Notes: generated by a model from the letters alone, not told the origin. DNA of 20,576 bases from a virus (IMGVR_UViG_3300025889_015601:1-20576); one strand, 5' to 3'; positions 7,464 through 13,991 are shown, counted from the first letter of the stretch. Program-made: numbers and translations.

Positions 7464-7707
7464 ATACTGGACTGATGATTACTCAAAGACAGTAAAACGT
7501 ATTTGGATTCGTAACATCAGTCGAGAGTTTATCTATGGTGATGATAAACACCCTAGTTCAGTTTGGGGGTTCTTTTGTAGAAAGAAAGGAGTGTTTATGG
7601 CTCCAGTCAATCACAAGAAACCAGGTAAAGTAGTAAATATATCAGACACAACTCCATACACAGCTATGAAGTTAAATCTCAATCCACTCATGGCAGCATT
7701 CTCATGA
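7429..7707 (+). CDS. Conserved-type cyanophage hypothetical protein (92 aa)
   Basis: In-frame starts exist at 7402, 7420 and 7429; I favour 7429 (MEFPHQPPQGYEYWTDDYSK) because the Pro/Gly/Tyr opening looks like the true N-terminus of related phage proteins I recall, and it gives the smallest overlap with the previous gene. Features: basic, aromatic, beta-rich (RIWIRNISREFIYG, VWGFFCRKKGVFMAPVNHK). Function unknown. Its stop overlaps the next start (ATGA at 7704). Confidence 0.65.
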   Translation: MEFPHQPPQGYEYWTDDYSKTVKRIWIRNISREFIYGDDKHPSSVWGFFCRKKGVFMAPVNHKKPGKVVNISDTTPYTAMKLNLNPLMAAFS

Positions 7708-7889
7708 ATCCAGACACCATAACATTATCTACACCTTCAAGGTCTTTTGCATATGAAACATTTTCAAGAGACATTGAGGCTTGTAATGATATTAGAGAAC
7801 TAAAAGAAACATTACGTTGTTATGTGAAACTATATTATAAACAACAAGAAACTTTATCTTCTATCGGTATTCCCTCTTCTATTGATTGA
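7704..7889 (+). CDS. Small helical hypothetical protein (61 aa)
   Basis: ATGA overlap with the upstream gene. The central part (FAYETFSRDIEACNDIRELK followed by LRCYVKLYYKQQETLSSI) predicts two amphipathic helices with a helical-hairpin look. I recall similar short proteins in other marine cyanophages without a known role. Coupled into the 6813-8873 gene chain. Confidence 0.65.
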   Translation: MNPDTITLSTPSRSFAYETFSRDIEACNDIRELKETLRCYVKLYYKQQETLSSIGIPSSID

Positions 7890-7894
7890 TTACT

Positions 7895-8152
7895 ATGTCT
7901 GATTATGTGCCACAGGTGAATGATTATGTGAGATGGGAGAAAGCTTCAGCTATTCATGAAGGATGGGTATATTATAGAGACGAACAAGATGATTATATTA
8001 CAATTGAACTTGGGACAAAACCTAAACCATATTGTACTATAACCCGTACTCATAAACATTGTAAATATCACACATTGTTGTTATGTTACCAACATCAGTG
8101 GAATGAATTACAATATATAAAAAAGAGAAATTCAATTTACGATGAAGATTAG
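7895..8152 (+). CDS. Hypothetical protein (85 aa)
   Basis: The ATG at 7895 is preferred over an upstream in-frame TTG at 7886. MSDYVPQVNDYVRWEKASAI opens a protein with an SH3-like small-barrel appearance (VNDYVRW..., HEGWVYYRDEQDDYITIELG, several His/Cys later: HKHCKYH). The His/Cys cluster might bind metal, but no family motif is clear. The stop lies 11 bases inside the next gene. Confidence 0.7.
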   Translation: MSDYVPQVNDYVRWEKASAIHEGWVYYRDEQDDYITIELGTKPKPYCTITRTHKHCKYHTLLLCYQHQWNELQYIKKRNSIYDED

Positions 8153-8873
8153 GACACTGTTACTTGCATTAACAATGATAGTTGTGCCACCTGCAATGGC
8201 ACATCCACAATTTTATCCACATCAACATACTCATGAAGGTGTAGATACTATTAATACATTTGCACATCATGAACCTGAAGTAGAACCATTTTCATATGAT
8301 TCAATGGGTTGTATGTTACTTGAAGAATGTACTGAAGGTGTGGAACCAATCTGGGGTATTGGTTATATTAAAGAACAATATCCTAACTCTGATTGGACTC
8401 CAGTTCAAGAAGAATTTAGTCGTATGTTGAATGCATTGACTCTTATTGATGTTCAGGTATATCTTGCCGATGAAAGTTATTTCCCTGTTGGACATCGTGG
8501 TGTATATCATACCGTAGGTAATAATTTCTTTCTGAACAGAGCATTCATGCATCGTCCTGATGTATTGATGTCAGTTATGAGACATGAAGGGTGGCATGCA
8601 GCCCAGGATTGTATGGCAGGAACCATTGATAATAGTATGATTGCTATTATCAAACCAGAGGAAGATGTTCCTATGTTATGGCAAGAAATGGTAGAACGAA
8701 CATATCCAGTGTCGGCACAACCATGGGAGAAAGAGGCAACTTGGGCAGGTAAAACCGAAGGTATGACTCAAGATGCACTTGAATCTTGTGCTCGTGGGAC
8801 TATGTGGACCGATTATTCTCCTACTCCAATGACAAAAGAATGGCTCGTCAAGAATGGTTACATTAAAGATTGA
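8142..8873 (+). CDS. Secreted zincin-like metallopeptidase candidate
   Basis: 243 aa. Residues 1-20 (MKIRTLLLALTMIVVPPAMA) form a clear signal peptide: basic start, hydrophobic core and an AMA|H cleavage site. The mature part has HEGWH at 148-152, an HExxH zinc motif on a predicted helix (VMRHEGWHAAQ), and WEKEATWAG at 195-203, where a Glu could be the third ligand. Four to five Cys would suit a periplasmic disulfide protein. Overall it fits a gluzincin-type peptidase exported to the periplasm, where it could act on envelope proteins or help lysis. The substrate is unknown. It ends the overlapping chain that starts at 6813. Most other small genes here have no export signal. Confidence 0.7.
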   Translation: MKIRTLLLALTMIVVPPAMAHPQFYPHQHTHEGVDTINTFAHHEPEVEPFSYDSMGCMLLEECTEGVEPIWGIGYIKEQYPNSDWTPVQEEFSRMLNALTLIDVQVYLADESYFPVGHRGVYHTVGNNFFLNRAFMHRPDVLMSVMRHEGWHAAQDCMAGTIDNSMIAIIKPEEDVPMLWQEMVERTYPVSAQPWEKEATWAGKTEGMTQDALESCARGTMWTDYSPTPMTKEWLVKNGYIKD

Positions 8874-8878
8874 TGTGT

Positions 8879-8896
8879 GACAGTTTGAACACTGTC
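8879..8896 (+). other. Short hairpin after the metallopeptidase gene
   Basis: GACAGT (8879-8884) and ACTGTC (8891-8896) form a 6-bp stem with a 6-base loop, five bases after the stop codon. No T-run follows. It could be a weak terminator or a 3'-end stabiliser; low confidence. Confidence 0.3.
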
Positions 8897-8905
8897 CATA
8901 ACACC

Positions 8906-8934
8906 TTGACTCCTTGACCTAAATACCCTATACT
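8906..8934 (+). promoter_or_regulatory. Sigma70 promoter, TTGACT-17-TATACT, with a dyad over the -10
   Basis: TTGACT at 8906-8911 and TATACT at 8929-8934, spacer exactly 17. The geometry is identical to the promoter at 6762. The -10 is flanked by the inverted repeat ACCCT (8925-8929) / AGGGT (8938-8942), which could be an operator or be incidental. It drives the small gene at 8962. Confidence 0.75.
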
Positions 8935-8961
8935 TACAGGGTAGTCAATCAGGTTCTCCTC

Positions 8962-9135
8962 ATGTCTCTAGCCTACGCTCAGAAGTCCAAGTATAGAGTT
9001 ACGATCGAACTCGATGTATTTGAAGATTTTGACGCTCACAATATCCAGTGGGACAAACTATTGGATATTCAAGGTAATGAAAGCGTTACTGCATATGTTG
9101 AGGAGTTGAGTGCACCTGACCACTTCTTCTCCTGA
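8962..9135 (+). CDS. Small hypothetical protein (57 aa)
   Basis: Starts MSLAYAQKSKYRVTIELDVF and ends APDHFFS at TGA 9133-9135. The KYRVTIELDVFEDFDAHNIQ stretch predicts a beta strand then an acidic helix. It lies directly behind a strong promoter and before a hairpin, forming its own transcription unit. I recall related cyanophage proteins of this size; function unknown. Confidence 0.65.
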   Translation: MSLAYAQKSKYRVTIELDVFEDFDAHNIQWDKLLDIQGNESVTAYVEELSAPDHFFS

Positions 9136-9141
9136 TAATAT

Positions 9142-9176
9142 CGGGGGTGATAAATATAATTATATTATCACCTCCG
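9142..9176 (+). terminator. Long hairpin (about 17 bp) between transcription units
   Basis: CGGGGGTGATAA (9142-9153) pairs with TTATCACCTCCG (9165-9176), continued by TATAA/TTATA across one bulged A. It gives a near-continuous stem with almost no loop. No T-run follows, so it is not a classical terminator, but it is the strongest structure in this part and sits just after the 8962 gene. It may act in both directions or protect RNA ends. Confidence 0.55.
9149..9156 (+). promoter_or_regulatory. Late-type promoter box GATAAATA inside the hairpin
   Basis: GATAAATA matches the cyanophage late consensus NATAAATA and lies in the left arm of the 9142-9176 hairpin, 60 bases before the ATG of the basic protein gene. 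Late transcripts starting about 10 bases downstream would lack the left arm and therefore the hairpin. Confidence 0.55.
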
Positions 9177-9216
9177 TCAATCTGTTGGAGTTAGGAACAC
9201 AACTACAGAAAAAAGA

Positions 9217-10014
9217 ATGAAGAACCTACAACTTTTTTTAGAACTTGCCTCTGAAAGAGCACAAGCTCTTAAAGATCGTCAAGATAAATTCAAAGAAACT
9301 CAAGCCAATTCTGCTGGAGAGAGTGGTTCAAGAACTCTTGATTCACCAGAAACTAGAGACAAAACCGTAAGTGCCCGAGAAAGATATAAAAGGGGAATGG
9401 TTGAGGTTTATGACCCTGAAATGGGTACAGTTCGTGGTCCTCGTGCAAAACGAAGCACTGCTGATCGTAGAGCACCTGGAACTAAACCAAGAGTCAAGGC
9501 AGTTGGTGGTGGTAAGACTGCACCAGTAGATTATAAACCACAAGGTGAGAAACCTAATAGAAGTAGAACAACCTCACAAAGAACACAACAACCACAACAG
9601 GAACGTGGTTCTGCAGAAGTCAAACAATCATATGCAGAGAAGATTAAGGCAGATAGAAGAGCTGCAGCCAAGGCAAGAGCCGCTGCCAGAAAGTCTGGTG
9701 GTGAAGTAAAAACAACGACCACATCTTCTAAAGATGCTGAAAAGAAAGCAGACCAGTTGTTAAAGACCAAGAAGGCAGAACCAAAGAAGACTGAACCTGC
9801 AAAACCACGTAAAAAGTATGCTCATGCTGATGGTGGTGGTATGACTAGGAAAGAAAGAGACGCAACTAGAAATAAAGAAATAGGTCAGAGTAGAAAAGAT
9901 GCCAAGGCTCAAATGAGGTCTGAGTTTGAGAAGAAACATGGTAGAAAACCAAACAAAAAAGAGGCAATGCAACTGACCGCCAAGGCTCATGCTGCTGCCA
10001 AAGCCCTATCATAA
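9217..10014 (+). CDS. Highly basic, low-complexity protein (265 aa)
   Basis: MKNLQLFLELASERAQALKD starts with a short amphipathic helix, followed by ~230 residues rich in Lys, Arg, Ala, Gln and Thr (for instance KADRRAAAKARAAARKSGG, DAEKKADQLLKTKKAEPKK). The protein is probably disordered and strongly positively charged. Such composition suggests nucleic-acid binding: a DNA-condensing internal capsid protein or a histone-like factor. The late-type promoter box upstream supports a virion or late role. The C-terminal part (MRSEFEKKHGRKPNKKEAMQ) looks more ordered. No family assigned; the charge alone does not prove DNA binding. Confidence 0.75.
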   Translation: MKNLQLFLELASERAQALKDRQDKFKETQANSAGESGSRTLDSPETRDKTVSARERYKRGMVEVYDPEMGTVRGPRAKRSTADRRAPGTKPRVKAVGGGKTAPVDYKPQGEKPNRSRTTSQRTQQPQQERGSAEVKQSYAEKIKADRRAAAKARAAARKSGGEVKTTTTSSKDAEKKADQLLKTKKAEPKKTEPAKPRKKYAHADGGGMTRKERDATRNKEIGQSRKDAKAQMRSEFEKKHGRKPNKKEAMQLTAKAHAAAKALS

Positions 10015-10030
10015 CTATTGGGCAGTCATG

Positions 10031-10091
10031 TGCAGGGGTGTATTTGACATAAGACCCAATCTACGATATAATAAATAATAATACCCCTGCA
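10031..10091 (+). promoter_or_regulatory. Inverted repeat enclosing the endonuclease promoters
   Basis: TGCAGGGGT (10031-10039) and ACCCCTGCA (10083-10091) are perfect 9-bp complements; TATT/AATA adds 4 bp after a small internal loop. The right arm ends 9 bases before the ATG at 10101. Long transcripts entering from upstream would fold this stem next to the ribosome site; transcripts from the promoter inside the loop would not. Confidence 0.65.
10044..10072 (+). promoter_or_regulatory. Consensus sigma70 promoter TTGACA-17-TATAAT, overlapping a late-type box
   Basis: TTGACA (10044-10049) and TATAAT (10067-10072) are both perfect, with a 17-base spacer. AATAAATA (10070-10077) overlaps the -10 and fits the late consensus NATAAATA. 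The GIY-YIG gene starts 28 bases after the -10. Confidence 0.8.
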
Positions 10092-10100
10092 AATTGAAGA

Positions 10101-10772
10101 ATGAATTACTATACCTACGCCTATCTTCGCGAAGATGGAACACCTTACTACATAGGCAAAGGGAGAAAAAATAGAATAAACAATCAACATGTAAATGTAC
10201 CTGTACCACCAAAAGATAGACGGGTCTATCTTAAACAGGGACTGTCTGAGATTGATGCATATAGGCACGAAATGTACCTGATAGATGTACTTGGCCGTAA
10301 AGATTTGGGTACAGGTATGTTAATAAACAGAAGTCCTGGTGGTGAAGGTAACTCAGGGCCAAGACCTTCTATGAAAGGTAAAAATAATCCAAGATATGGA
10401 AAACCAAGTACAATTCGTGGTAAAATATGGGTAAATAACGGACTTGACCATAAGATGGTATTTGAAGATGCAATACCTGATGGATGGGTAAATGGACGCC
10501 TGAATGTTCATGAAAATAAAGAACAGTTTAGACAACAGGGTTTGAATAACAATCCTAATGCAAAACACTACCGAATTGTGTTCATTGATGGTAGTGAGGT
10601 TGAGTGTTACCAACTATCTAAATGGGCCAGGGAAAATAATATAAGTTATGGTATATGTAAAGCTATACTTCACCAGACAAGATACAATAAAAGGAAGTAT
10701 ATTAAGAAGAACGCATCCACTAACATCAAGAGCATACATGAGGTGACTACAGAGTTACTCACCTCCAATTGA
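10101..10772 (+). CDS. GIY-YIG homing endonuclease with NUMOD-type DNA-binding modules
   Basis: 223 aa. The GIY-YIG nuclease domain spans residues ~1-80: Y6-A7-Y8 in place of GIY, Y17-I18-G19, then R25, H30, catalytic E57 (YRHEMYLID) and N76 (LINRSPGGEGN). A NUMOD3-like basic segment follows (SGPRPSMKGKNNPRYGKPST, 85-104), then a W-x-NNG...IPDGWVNGR module (110-133), and a C-terminal helix-turn-helix-like stretch (YQLSKWARENNISYGICKAI). All expected catalytic residues are present, so it is probably active. It is free-standing: no intron or split host gene is visible. It nicks or cuts a cognate site to spread itself. The last five codons plus stop are supplied by the first copy of the repeated promoter cassette (LLTSN-stop). 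Confidence 0.9.
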   Translation: MNYYTYAYLREDGTPYYIGKGRKNRINNQHVNVPVPPKDRRVYLKQGLSEIDAYRHEMYLIDVLGRKDLGTGMLINRSPGGEGNSGPRPSMKGKNNPRYGKPSTIRGKIWVNNGLDHKMVFEDAIPDGWVNGRLNVHENKEQFRQQGLNNNPNAKHYRIVFIDGSEVECYQLSKWARENNISYGICKAILHQTRYNKRKYIKKNASTNIKSIHEVTTELLTSN

Positions 10773-10782
10773 CTCCTATAGT
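10754..10782 (+). promoter_or_regulatory. Promoter-like cassette, copy 1 of 11
   Basis: GTTACTCACCTCCAATTGAC is followed, as in every copy, by the -10-like box at bases 24-29 (TATAGT here). GTTACT occupies the -35 position at 17-base spacing. This copy overlaps the last codons and TGA stop of the endonuclease gene and lies 19 bases before the ATG at 10802. The leader has no Shine-Dalgarno. Confidence 0.7.
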
Positions 10783-10801
10783 ATAAGACCACCATTTTAT
10801 T

Positions 10802-11689
10802 ATGACATTAACACACCTCTCTCATCCCGAAGATACTATTTTGACTGGTGATTTGACAGTATTTGATTTACTTTATGATGTGGGTGATATCTCCATGAAA
10901 ATGGATGGTATGTCGTTAGTATGGGGAACCAATCCTGCTAATGGTAAGTTTTTTGTGTGTACAAAAAGTGCATTTAATAAGAAAAAGATTCGTCTATGTT
11001 ATACTACTGAAGACATTCTGACCCATTTTGGTCATCAAATTGAAGTTGTAGATATTCTATCTAATTGTCTCAAGTATCTTCCACGTACAGAAAACATTTA
11101 CTGGGGTGATTGGCTTGGTTTCGGTCACACTGACACACTGACACAAAATACCCTCACGTATGTATTTCCTGAGGTTATTGAACAGAGACTAGTGATTGCA
11201 CCACATACACAAGTCTTTCTGACTCAAGATAATATTATGTGTAATGCAGTTTGTAAACCAGTCACAGAAACATTTGAGAATAGTGATGTAATCAAGTGGG
11301 TACAACCTGCTGTTGACCGTATTTACGGTGGTTATGATGCACCAAACATCAACACTGACAACATCAAATTTCTGACTGACAAAGAGGCATATCAAGCCAA
11401 GATGGGCATCAATGCTCTCATCAAGTCAGGTCAGTTTGTTGATGATGCATCACTGACTGACATTCTAGGTTGTCCTTTCCTTGCCAATCTGTATCAGTTG
11501 GTGTTAGATATCAAATATGATTTGATGGATAGTTTGATTATCAATGACGCACCAAAGTCATATCTTCCTAATGGCAAAGAAACTGATGGTGAAGGTTATG
11601 TCTTCCATTCTGTAACCTATGGCTCAGTGAAGTTGGTCAAACGTGCAGAGTTTGCGTATGCTAACTTCAACCATGGTTTTGGTAACTGA
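10802..11689 (+). CDS. Ligase-fold nucleotidyltransferase-like protein (DUF6267-like)
   Basis: 295 aa. Motifs of the covalent nucleotidyltransferase (ligase/capping) fold appear in order: K33-M-D-G (motif I, the AMP-accepting Lys), GKFFVCTKSAFNK (49-61), GDWLG (102-106, motif III position), EGYVF (264-268, motif IV) and KLVKR (277-281, motif V). I recall a phage family (DUF6267) with the same K.DG...GKFFV.TKS.FNK signature. It may seal or adenylylate RNA or DNA; no OB-fold or known partner domain is visible, so the substrate is open. Start 19 bases after the cassette -10. Another ligase (T4 Rnl1 type) lies at 19353. Confidence 0.65.
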   Translation: MTLTHLSHPEDTILTGDLTVFDLLYDVGDISMKMDGMSLVWGTNPANGKFFVCTKSAFNKKKIRLCYTTEDILTHFGHQIEVVDILSNCLKYLPRTENIYWGDWLGFGHTDTLTQNTLTYVFPEVIEQRLVIAPHTQVFLTQDNIMCNAVCKPVTETFENSDVIKWVQPAVDRIYGGYDAPNINTDNIKFLTDKEAYQAKMGINALIKSGQFVDDASLTDILGCPFLANLYQLVLDIKYDLMDSLIINDAPKSYLPNGKETDGEGYVFHSVTYGSVKLVKRAEFAYANFNHGFGN

Positions 11690-11694
11690 TTATT

Positions 11695-11856
11695 ATGACA
11701 CAATTTAATGTAAAAGGTGCATGGACCGATCGTAATGGTCGTAGGCATAACTTTGAGATACAAACTGATAGTGCGGACAGATCTTTGATACGGGATATTG
11801 TAGAATCACAGTATCCAACAGAGAGAGTTGTAATTAACTCGGTTCGTCAACGGTAA
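11695..11856 (+). CDS. Small hypothetical protein (53 aa)
   Basis: MTQFNVKGAWTDRNGRRHNF opens a small beta-rich protein ending in TERVVINSVRQR. It starts five bases after the ligase-like gene stop and ends with two TAA stops that run straight into cassette copy 2. The strand pattern (FNVKGAW, RHNFEIQ, VVINSV) resembles a small beta-alpha-beta domain; no family is assigned. Confidence 0.6.
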   Translation: MTQFNVKGAWTDRNGRRHNFEIQTDSADRSLIRDIVESQYPTERVVINSVRQR

Positions 11857-11860
11857 TAAA

Positions 11861-11889
11861 GTTACTCACCTCCAATTGACCCCTATAGT
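11861..11889 (+). promoter_or_regulatory. Promoter-like cassette, copy 2 of 11
   Basis: Same 20-base invariant core; -10-like TATAGT at 11884-11889; 16 bases to the helicase ATG. The preceding gene's TAATAA stop directly abuts it. Confidence 0.7.
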
Positions 11890-11905
11890 ATAACACCACA
11901 ATTTT

Positions 11906-13084
11906 ATGATCACTCTTCGCCCACATCAAAACGAAGCCCGTGACGCAATGTATGTCAACAGCAAAGGCCAGATACTGGTCCCGACAGGAGGCGGGAAGAC
12001 ACTGATTGCAATCACTGATGCAATGAAACGGTTCGAGGTAAATGTTCCTCGCACTATTGTAGTTGTGGCTCCTAGACTACTCTTGGCCAATCAGTTGTGC
12101 AGTGAGTATATGGAACACATCACCAATGCTAATGTTTTGCATGTGCATTCTGGTGACACAAAACACTTCAGCACTACAAAGTCTGAACATATCAAACTGT
12201 TTGTTGATATGTGTCAAACAGTCCGTGAACATGTTATTATCTTTACCACATATCACTCTCTCCACCGTGTTCAGGAGTCTGGTATTGCGGTAGATACCAT
12301 TTACTTTGATGAGGCACATAACTCCTGTCAGAATAACTTCTTTGGGCCCACTGAGTATTTCAGTAAGAAGGCTGATCGCACTTATTTCTTTACTGCTACC
12401 CGTAAGACTTCAGTCACACCAAAAAAACATGGAATGAATGATGTTGACACTTATGGTCAGGTAATTGCACGTGTGTCTGCACCAACTCTGGTTGATGGAG
12501 GTTACATCTTGCCACCTAAAGTCAAGGTGATTGAGATGGATAAGGTTGACAAAAAGTCACTCACACCTTATCTTGAGAGCAACAATGTCCTTGCGTCTAT
12601 TGATGAACTAGACATCAAAAAGATTCTAGTATGTGTCAAGACCACACGACAACTGCAAAATATCTTTATGACAGACTTTGCAGAACAACTCAAGGAACGT
12701 GGTTATTCTTACCTCTATATTACCAGTAAGACCGGTGCAGTTGTTGATGGTAAGAAGGTCAAGCGTGAGGAGTTCTTTGATACACTCAATGCATGGGGCA
12801 AAGATGTAGATAAGAAGTTTGTTGTTTTGCACAGGTCCATACTTTCAGAAGGTATTAATTGCTCAGAGCTTGAAGGTGTTGTATTCCTTCGTAATATGGA
12901 CACAGTAGAGATGTTACAGACTGTGGGCCGAGTAATTCGTGTGGGCAGTAAATCGAAGACATGCGGTATGCTATGTGTGCCAGTATATAATAATATCGGA
13001 GTATCCACCGAGAGAGCATTGCAACGTTGTGTTGACATTGTATTCGAGAAAGGAGAAATGTGCGACAGCATTTCTCGCCGGTAA
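11906..13084 (+). CDS. SF2 DNA/RNA helicase (UvsW-like type)
   Basis: 392 aa with the full set of superfamily 2 motifs: RPHQNEA near the N-terminus (Q-like, 5-11), Walker A PTGGGKT (26-32), IVVVAPRLLL (Ia), DEAH (135-138, motif II), FTATRK (162-167, motif III), HRSILSEGINCSELEGVVFL (309-328, motifs IV-V) and QTVGRVIRVG (338-347, motif VI). The overall layout matches phage UvsW-type helicases, though it lacks the extra N-terminal domain of T4 UvsW (587 aa). Likely role: unwinding branched DNA or R-loops in replication/recombination, or RNA remodelling. It is driven by cassette copy 2, with no Shine-Dalgarno. A small hairpin (13053-13060 with 13069-13076) lies in its last codons. Confidence 0.88.
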   Translation: MITLRPHQNEARDAMYVNSKGQILVPTGGGKTLIAITDAMKRFEVNVPRTIVVVAPRLLLANQLCSEYMEHITNANVLHVHSGDTKHFSTTKSEHIKLFVDMCQTVREHVIIFTTYHSLHRVQESGIAVDTIYFDEAHNSCQNNFFGPTEYFSKKADRTYFFTATRKTSVTPKKHGMNDVDTYGQVIARVSAPTLVDGGYILPPKVKVIEMDKVDKKSLTPYLESNNVLASIDELDIKKILVCVKTTRQLQNIFMTDFAEQLKERGYSYLYITSKTGAVVDGKKVKREEFFDTLNAWGKDVDKKFVVLHRSILSEGINCSELEGVVFLRNMDTVEMLQTVGRVIRVGSKSKTCGMLCVPVYNNIGVSTERALQRCVDIVFEKGEMCDSISRR

Positions 13085-13085
13085 T

Positions 13086-13140
13086 CGGCCCAGTCATACC
13101 AAGGGATCTGGGAGTATCATAAATTGATTTTTCCATATCG
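13086..13140. repeat. 55-bp duplicated intergenic element, copy 1
   Basis: CGGCCCAGTCATACC onward is repeated at 18962-19016 with the same length, no gaps and about 6 mismatches in 55; the first 24 bases are identical. Weak similarity (AGAATTAT.GAAAAA) continues some 40-50 bases downstream in both. On the minus strand both copies can be read as ATG plus a peptide MEK(S/T)(I/V)Y..PRSLGMTGP. Its role is unknown. Confidence 0.8.
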
Positions 13141-13199
13141 AACCCCTTTATGACCTAACACACCTTCAGTCACATAGAATTATTGAAAAAAGAGTTTTT

Positions 13200-13406
13200 A
13201 TGTCTTTCCACCACACAAATTCAAACATTCTTGATACAAAACCAGGAGTATTGCCAATCGTTATTGATGAGAACCTGGTAGCAATACCTGTGGCGGGTTC
13301 AACAACTAAACTGATGGTGATACATAATGGACAACCGGTCAAAGTATGTCGCAACCGTCAATCAGCACTCAATTTGATAGATAAGTTAAGAAAACGAAGG
13401 AAATAA
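13200..13406 (+). CDS. Small basic hypothetical protein (68 aa)
   Basis: MSFHHTNSNILDTKPGVLPI begins a protein with two beta-hairpin-like stretches (PIVIDENLVAIPVAG, TKLMVIHNGQPVKVC) and a basic tail, LIDKLRKRRK. The tail could contact nucleic acid. It follows the duplicated 55-bp element and ends with TAA abutting cassette copy 3. AAAAAAGAG eight bases before the ATG may serve as a weak ribosome site. Function unknown. Confidence 0.65.
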   Translation: MSFHHTNSNILDTKPGVLPIVIDENLVAIPVAGSTTKLMVIHNGQPVKVCRNRQSALNLIDKLRKRRK

Positions 13407-13407
13407 A

Positions 13408-13436
13408 GTTACTCACCTCCAATTGACCACTATAGT
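13408..13436 (+). promoter_or_regulatory. Promoter-like cassette, copy 3 of 11 (abuts a start codon)
   Basis: Invariant core with TATAGT at 13431-13436. Unlike all other copies, an ATG follows at once (13437), so a transcript starting 6-7 bases after the -10 would begin inside the ORF. Confidence 0.7.
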
Positions 13437-13619
13437 ATGACATACAATTCAAATCCTTACATCCAAAACCTGCTCGAAATGGGTTACGACAAACAAGACG
13501 TACAAGTTGCGTCTACAATGTTTCAAAAGAAAACATTCCCATGTGTTATTCATGGTCGTCAATTTGACACTGAAGAACAGTATTATGCTGAACTTCATGA
13601 ATACATGAGTGGCATGTGA
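13437..13619 (+). CDS. Small hypothetical protein (60 aa)
   Basis: MTYNSNPYIQNLLEMGYDKQ opens a helical protein ending ELHEYMSGM. The first ATG touches the cassette -10 box, so it can only be used by read-through RNA; the in-frame ATG at 13479 (MGYDKQDV) would fit a transcript from this cassette. Its TGA overlaps the next ATG (TGATG). IQNLLEMGYDKQDVQVASTM looks like a small UBA-like helical segment; no firm family. Confidence 0.55.
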   Translation: MTYNSNPYIQNLLEMGYDKQDVQVASTMFQKKTFPCVIHGRQFDTEEQYYAELHEYMSGM

Positions 13620-13750
13620 TGAACACACCTAATTGGAAGCATCACTCCAAAAAAGATAAGAAGACCAAGGGTACCTGTAAGGGTATTCTAAGGGGGCGTA
13701 AGCAGTCTCTAAGGTCACTCAAACTCAAACTAAGTACCAAATCACCATGA
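13619..13750 (+). CDS. Very basic micro-protein (43 aa)
   Basis: MNTPNWKHHSKKDKKTKGTC and a Lys/Arg-rich remainder ending STKSP. It is coupled on both sides: TGATG with the gene before and ATGA with the gene after, which argues strongly that it is real. The charge (about 15 Lys/Arg) suggests RNA or DNA binding, similar in style to a ribosomal or anti-termination peptide; that is a guess from composition. Confidence 0.65.
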   Translation: MNTPNWKHHSKKDKKTKGTCKGILRGRKQSLRSLKLKLSTKSP

Positions 13751-13959
13751 ACATTGACAATCAACTTCTATCTGTTATTGAAGGTCTTGATTGGGCATTA
13801 GAAGAGTATAAAGATGCAATGGATGATCCAACCAAAGGTTATTCTTTCTATACTGGTTACTCTCGTGCGACAATAGAAACTGCCAAAGACAGACTATTAA
13901 CAATTGTGGAAAACTATCGTAATCTTACACAGGAGGAAAAGTTACTCACCTCCAATTGA
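13747..13959 (+). CDS. Small acidic helical protein (70 aa)
   Basis: MNIDNQLLSVIEGLDWALEE followed by a Tyr/Gly-rich turn (DDPTKGYSFYTGYSRATIE) and a second helix. The C-terminal residues LLTSN and the TGA stop are encoded by cassette copy 4. GGAGG at 13932-13936 could pair with CCTCC in the same cassette. Function unknown. Confidence 0.6.
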   Translation: MNIDNQLLSVIEGLDWALEEYKDAMDDPTKGYSFYTGYSRATIETAKDRLLTIVENYRNLTQEEKLLTSN

Positions 13960-13969
13960 CCACTATATT
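13941..13969 (+). promoter_or_regulatory. Promoter-like cassette, copy 4 of 11
   Basis: Invariant core; variant -10 TATATT at 13964-13969. It supplies the C-terminus and stop of the gene before. 22 bases to ATG 13992. Confidence 0.65.
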
Positions 13970-13991
13970 GTAACCCCTACACTTGACAATC

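Noticed and set aside
8316-8552. Minus-strand ORF inside the metallopeptidase gene
   Set aside because: No supporting start context, and the + frame has a signal peptide and a zinc motif.
12715-13136. Minus-strand ORFs over the helicase gene end, including one that begins in the 55-bp element
   Set aside because: Beyond the first 17 codons the reading runs through the opposite strand of helicase motif VI, which explains it; only the short shared peptide is kept as a finding.
13086-13150. The 55-bp element as a tRNA gene
   Set aside because: A short TTCGA-like string is present on the minus strand, but no acceptor stem, anticodon arm or T-arm pairing can be built in either copy.
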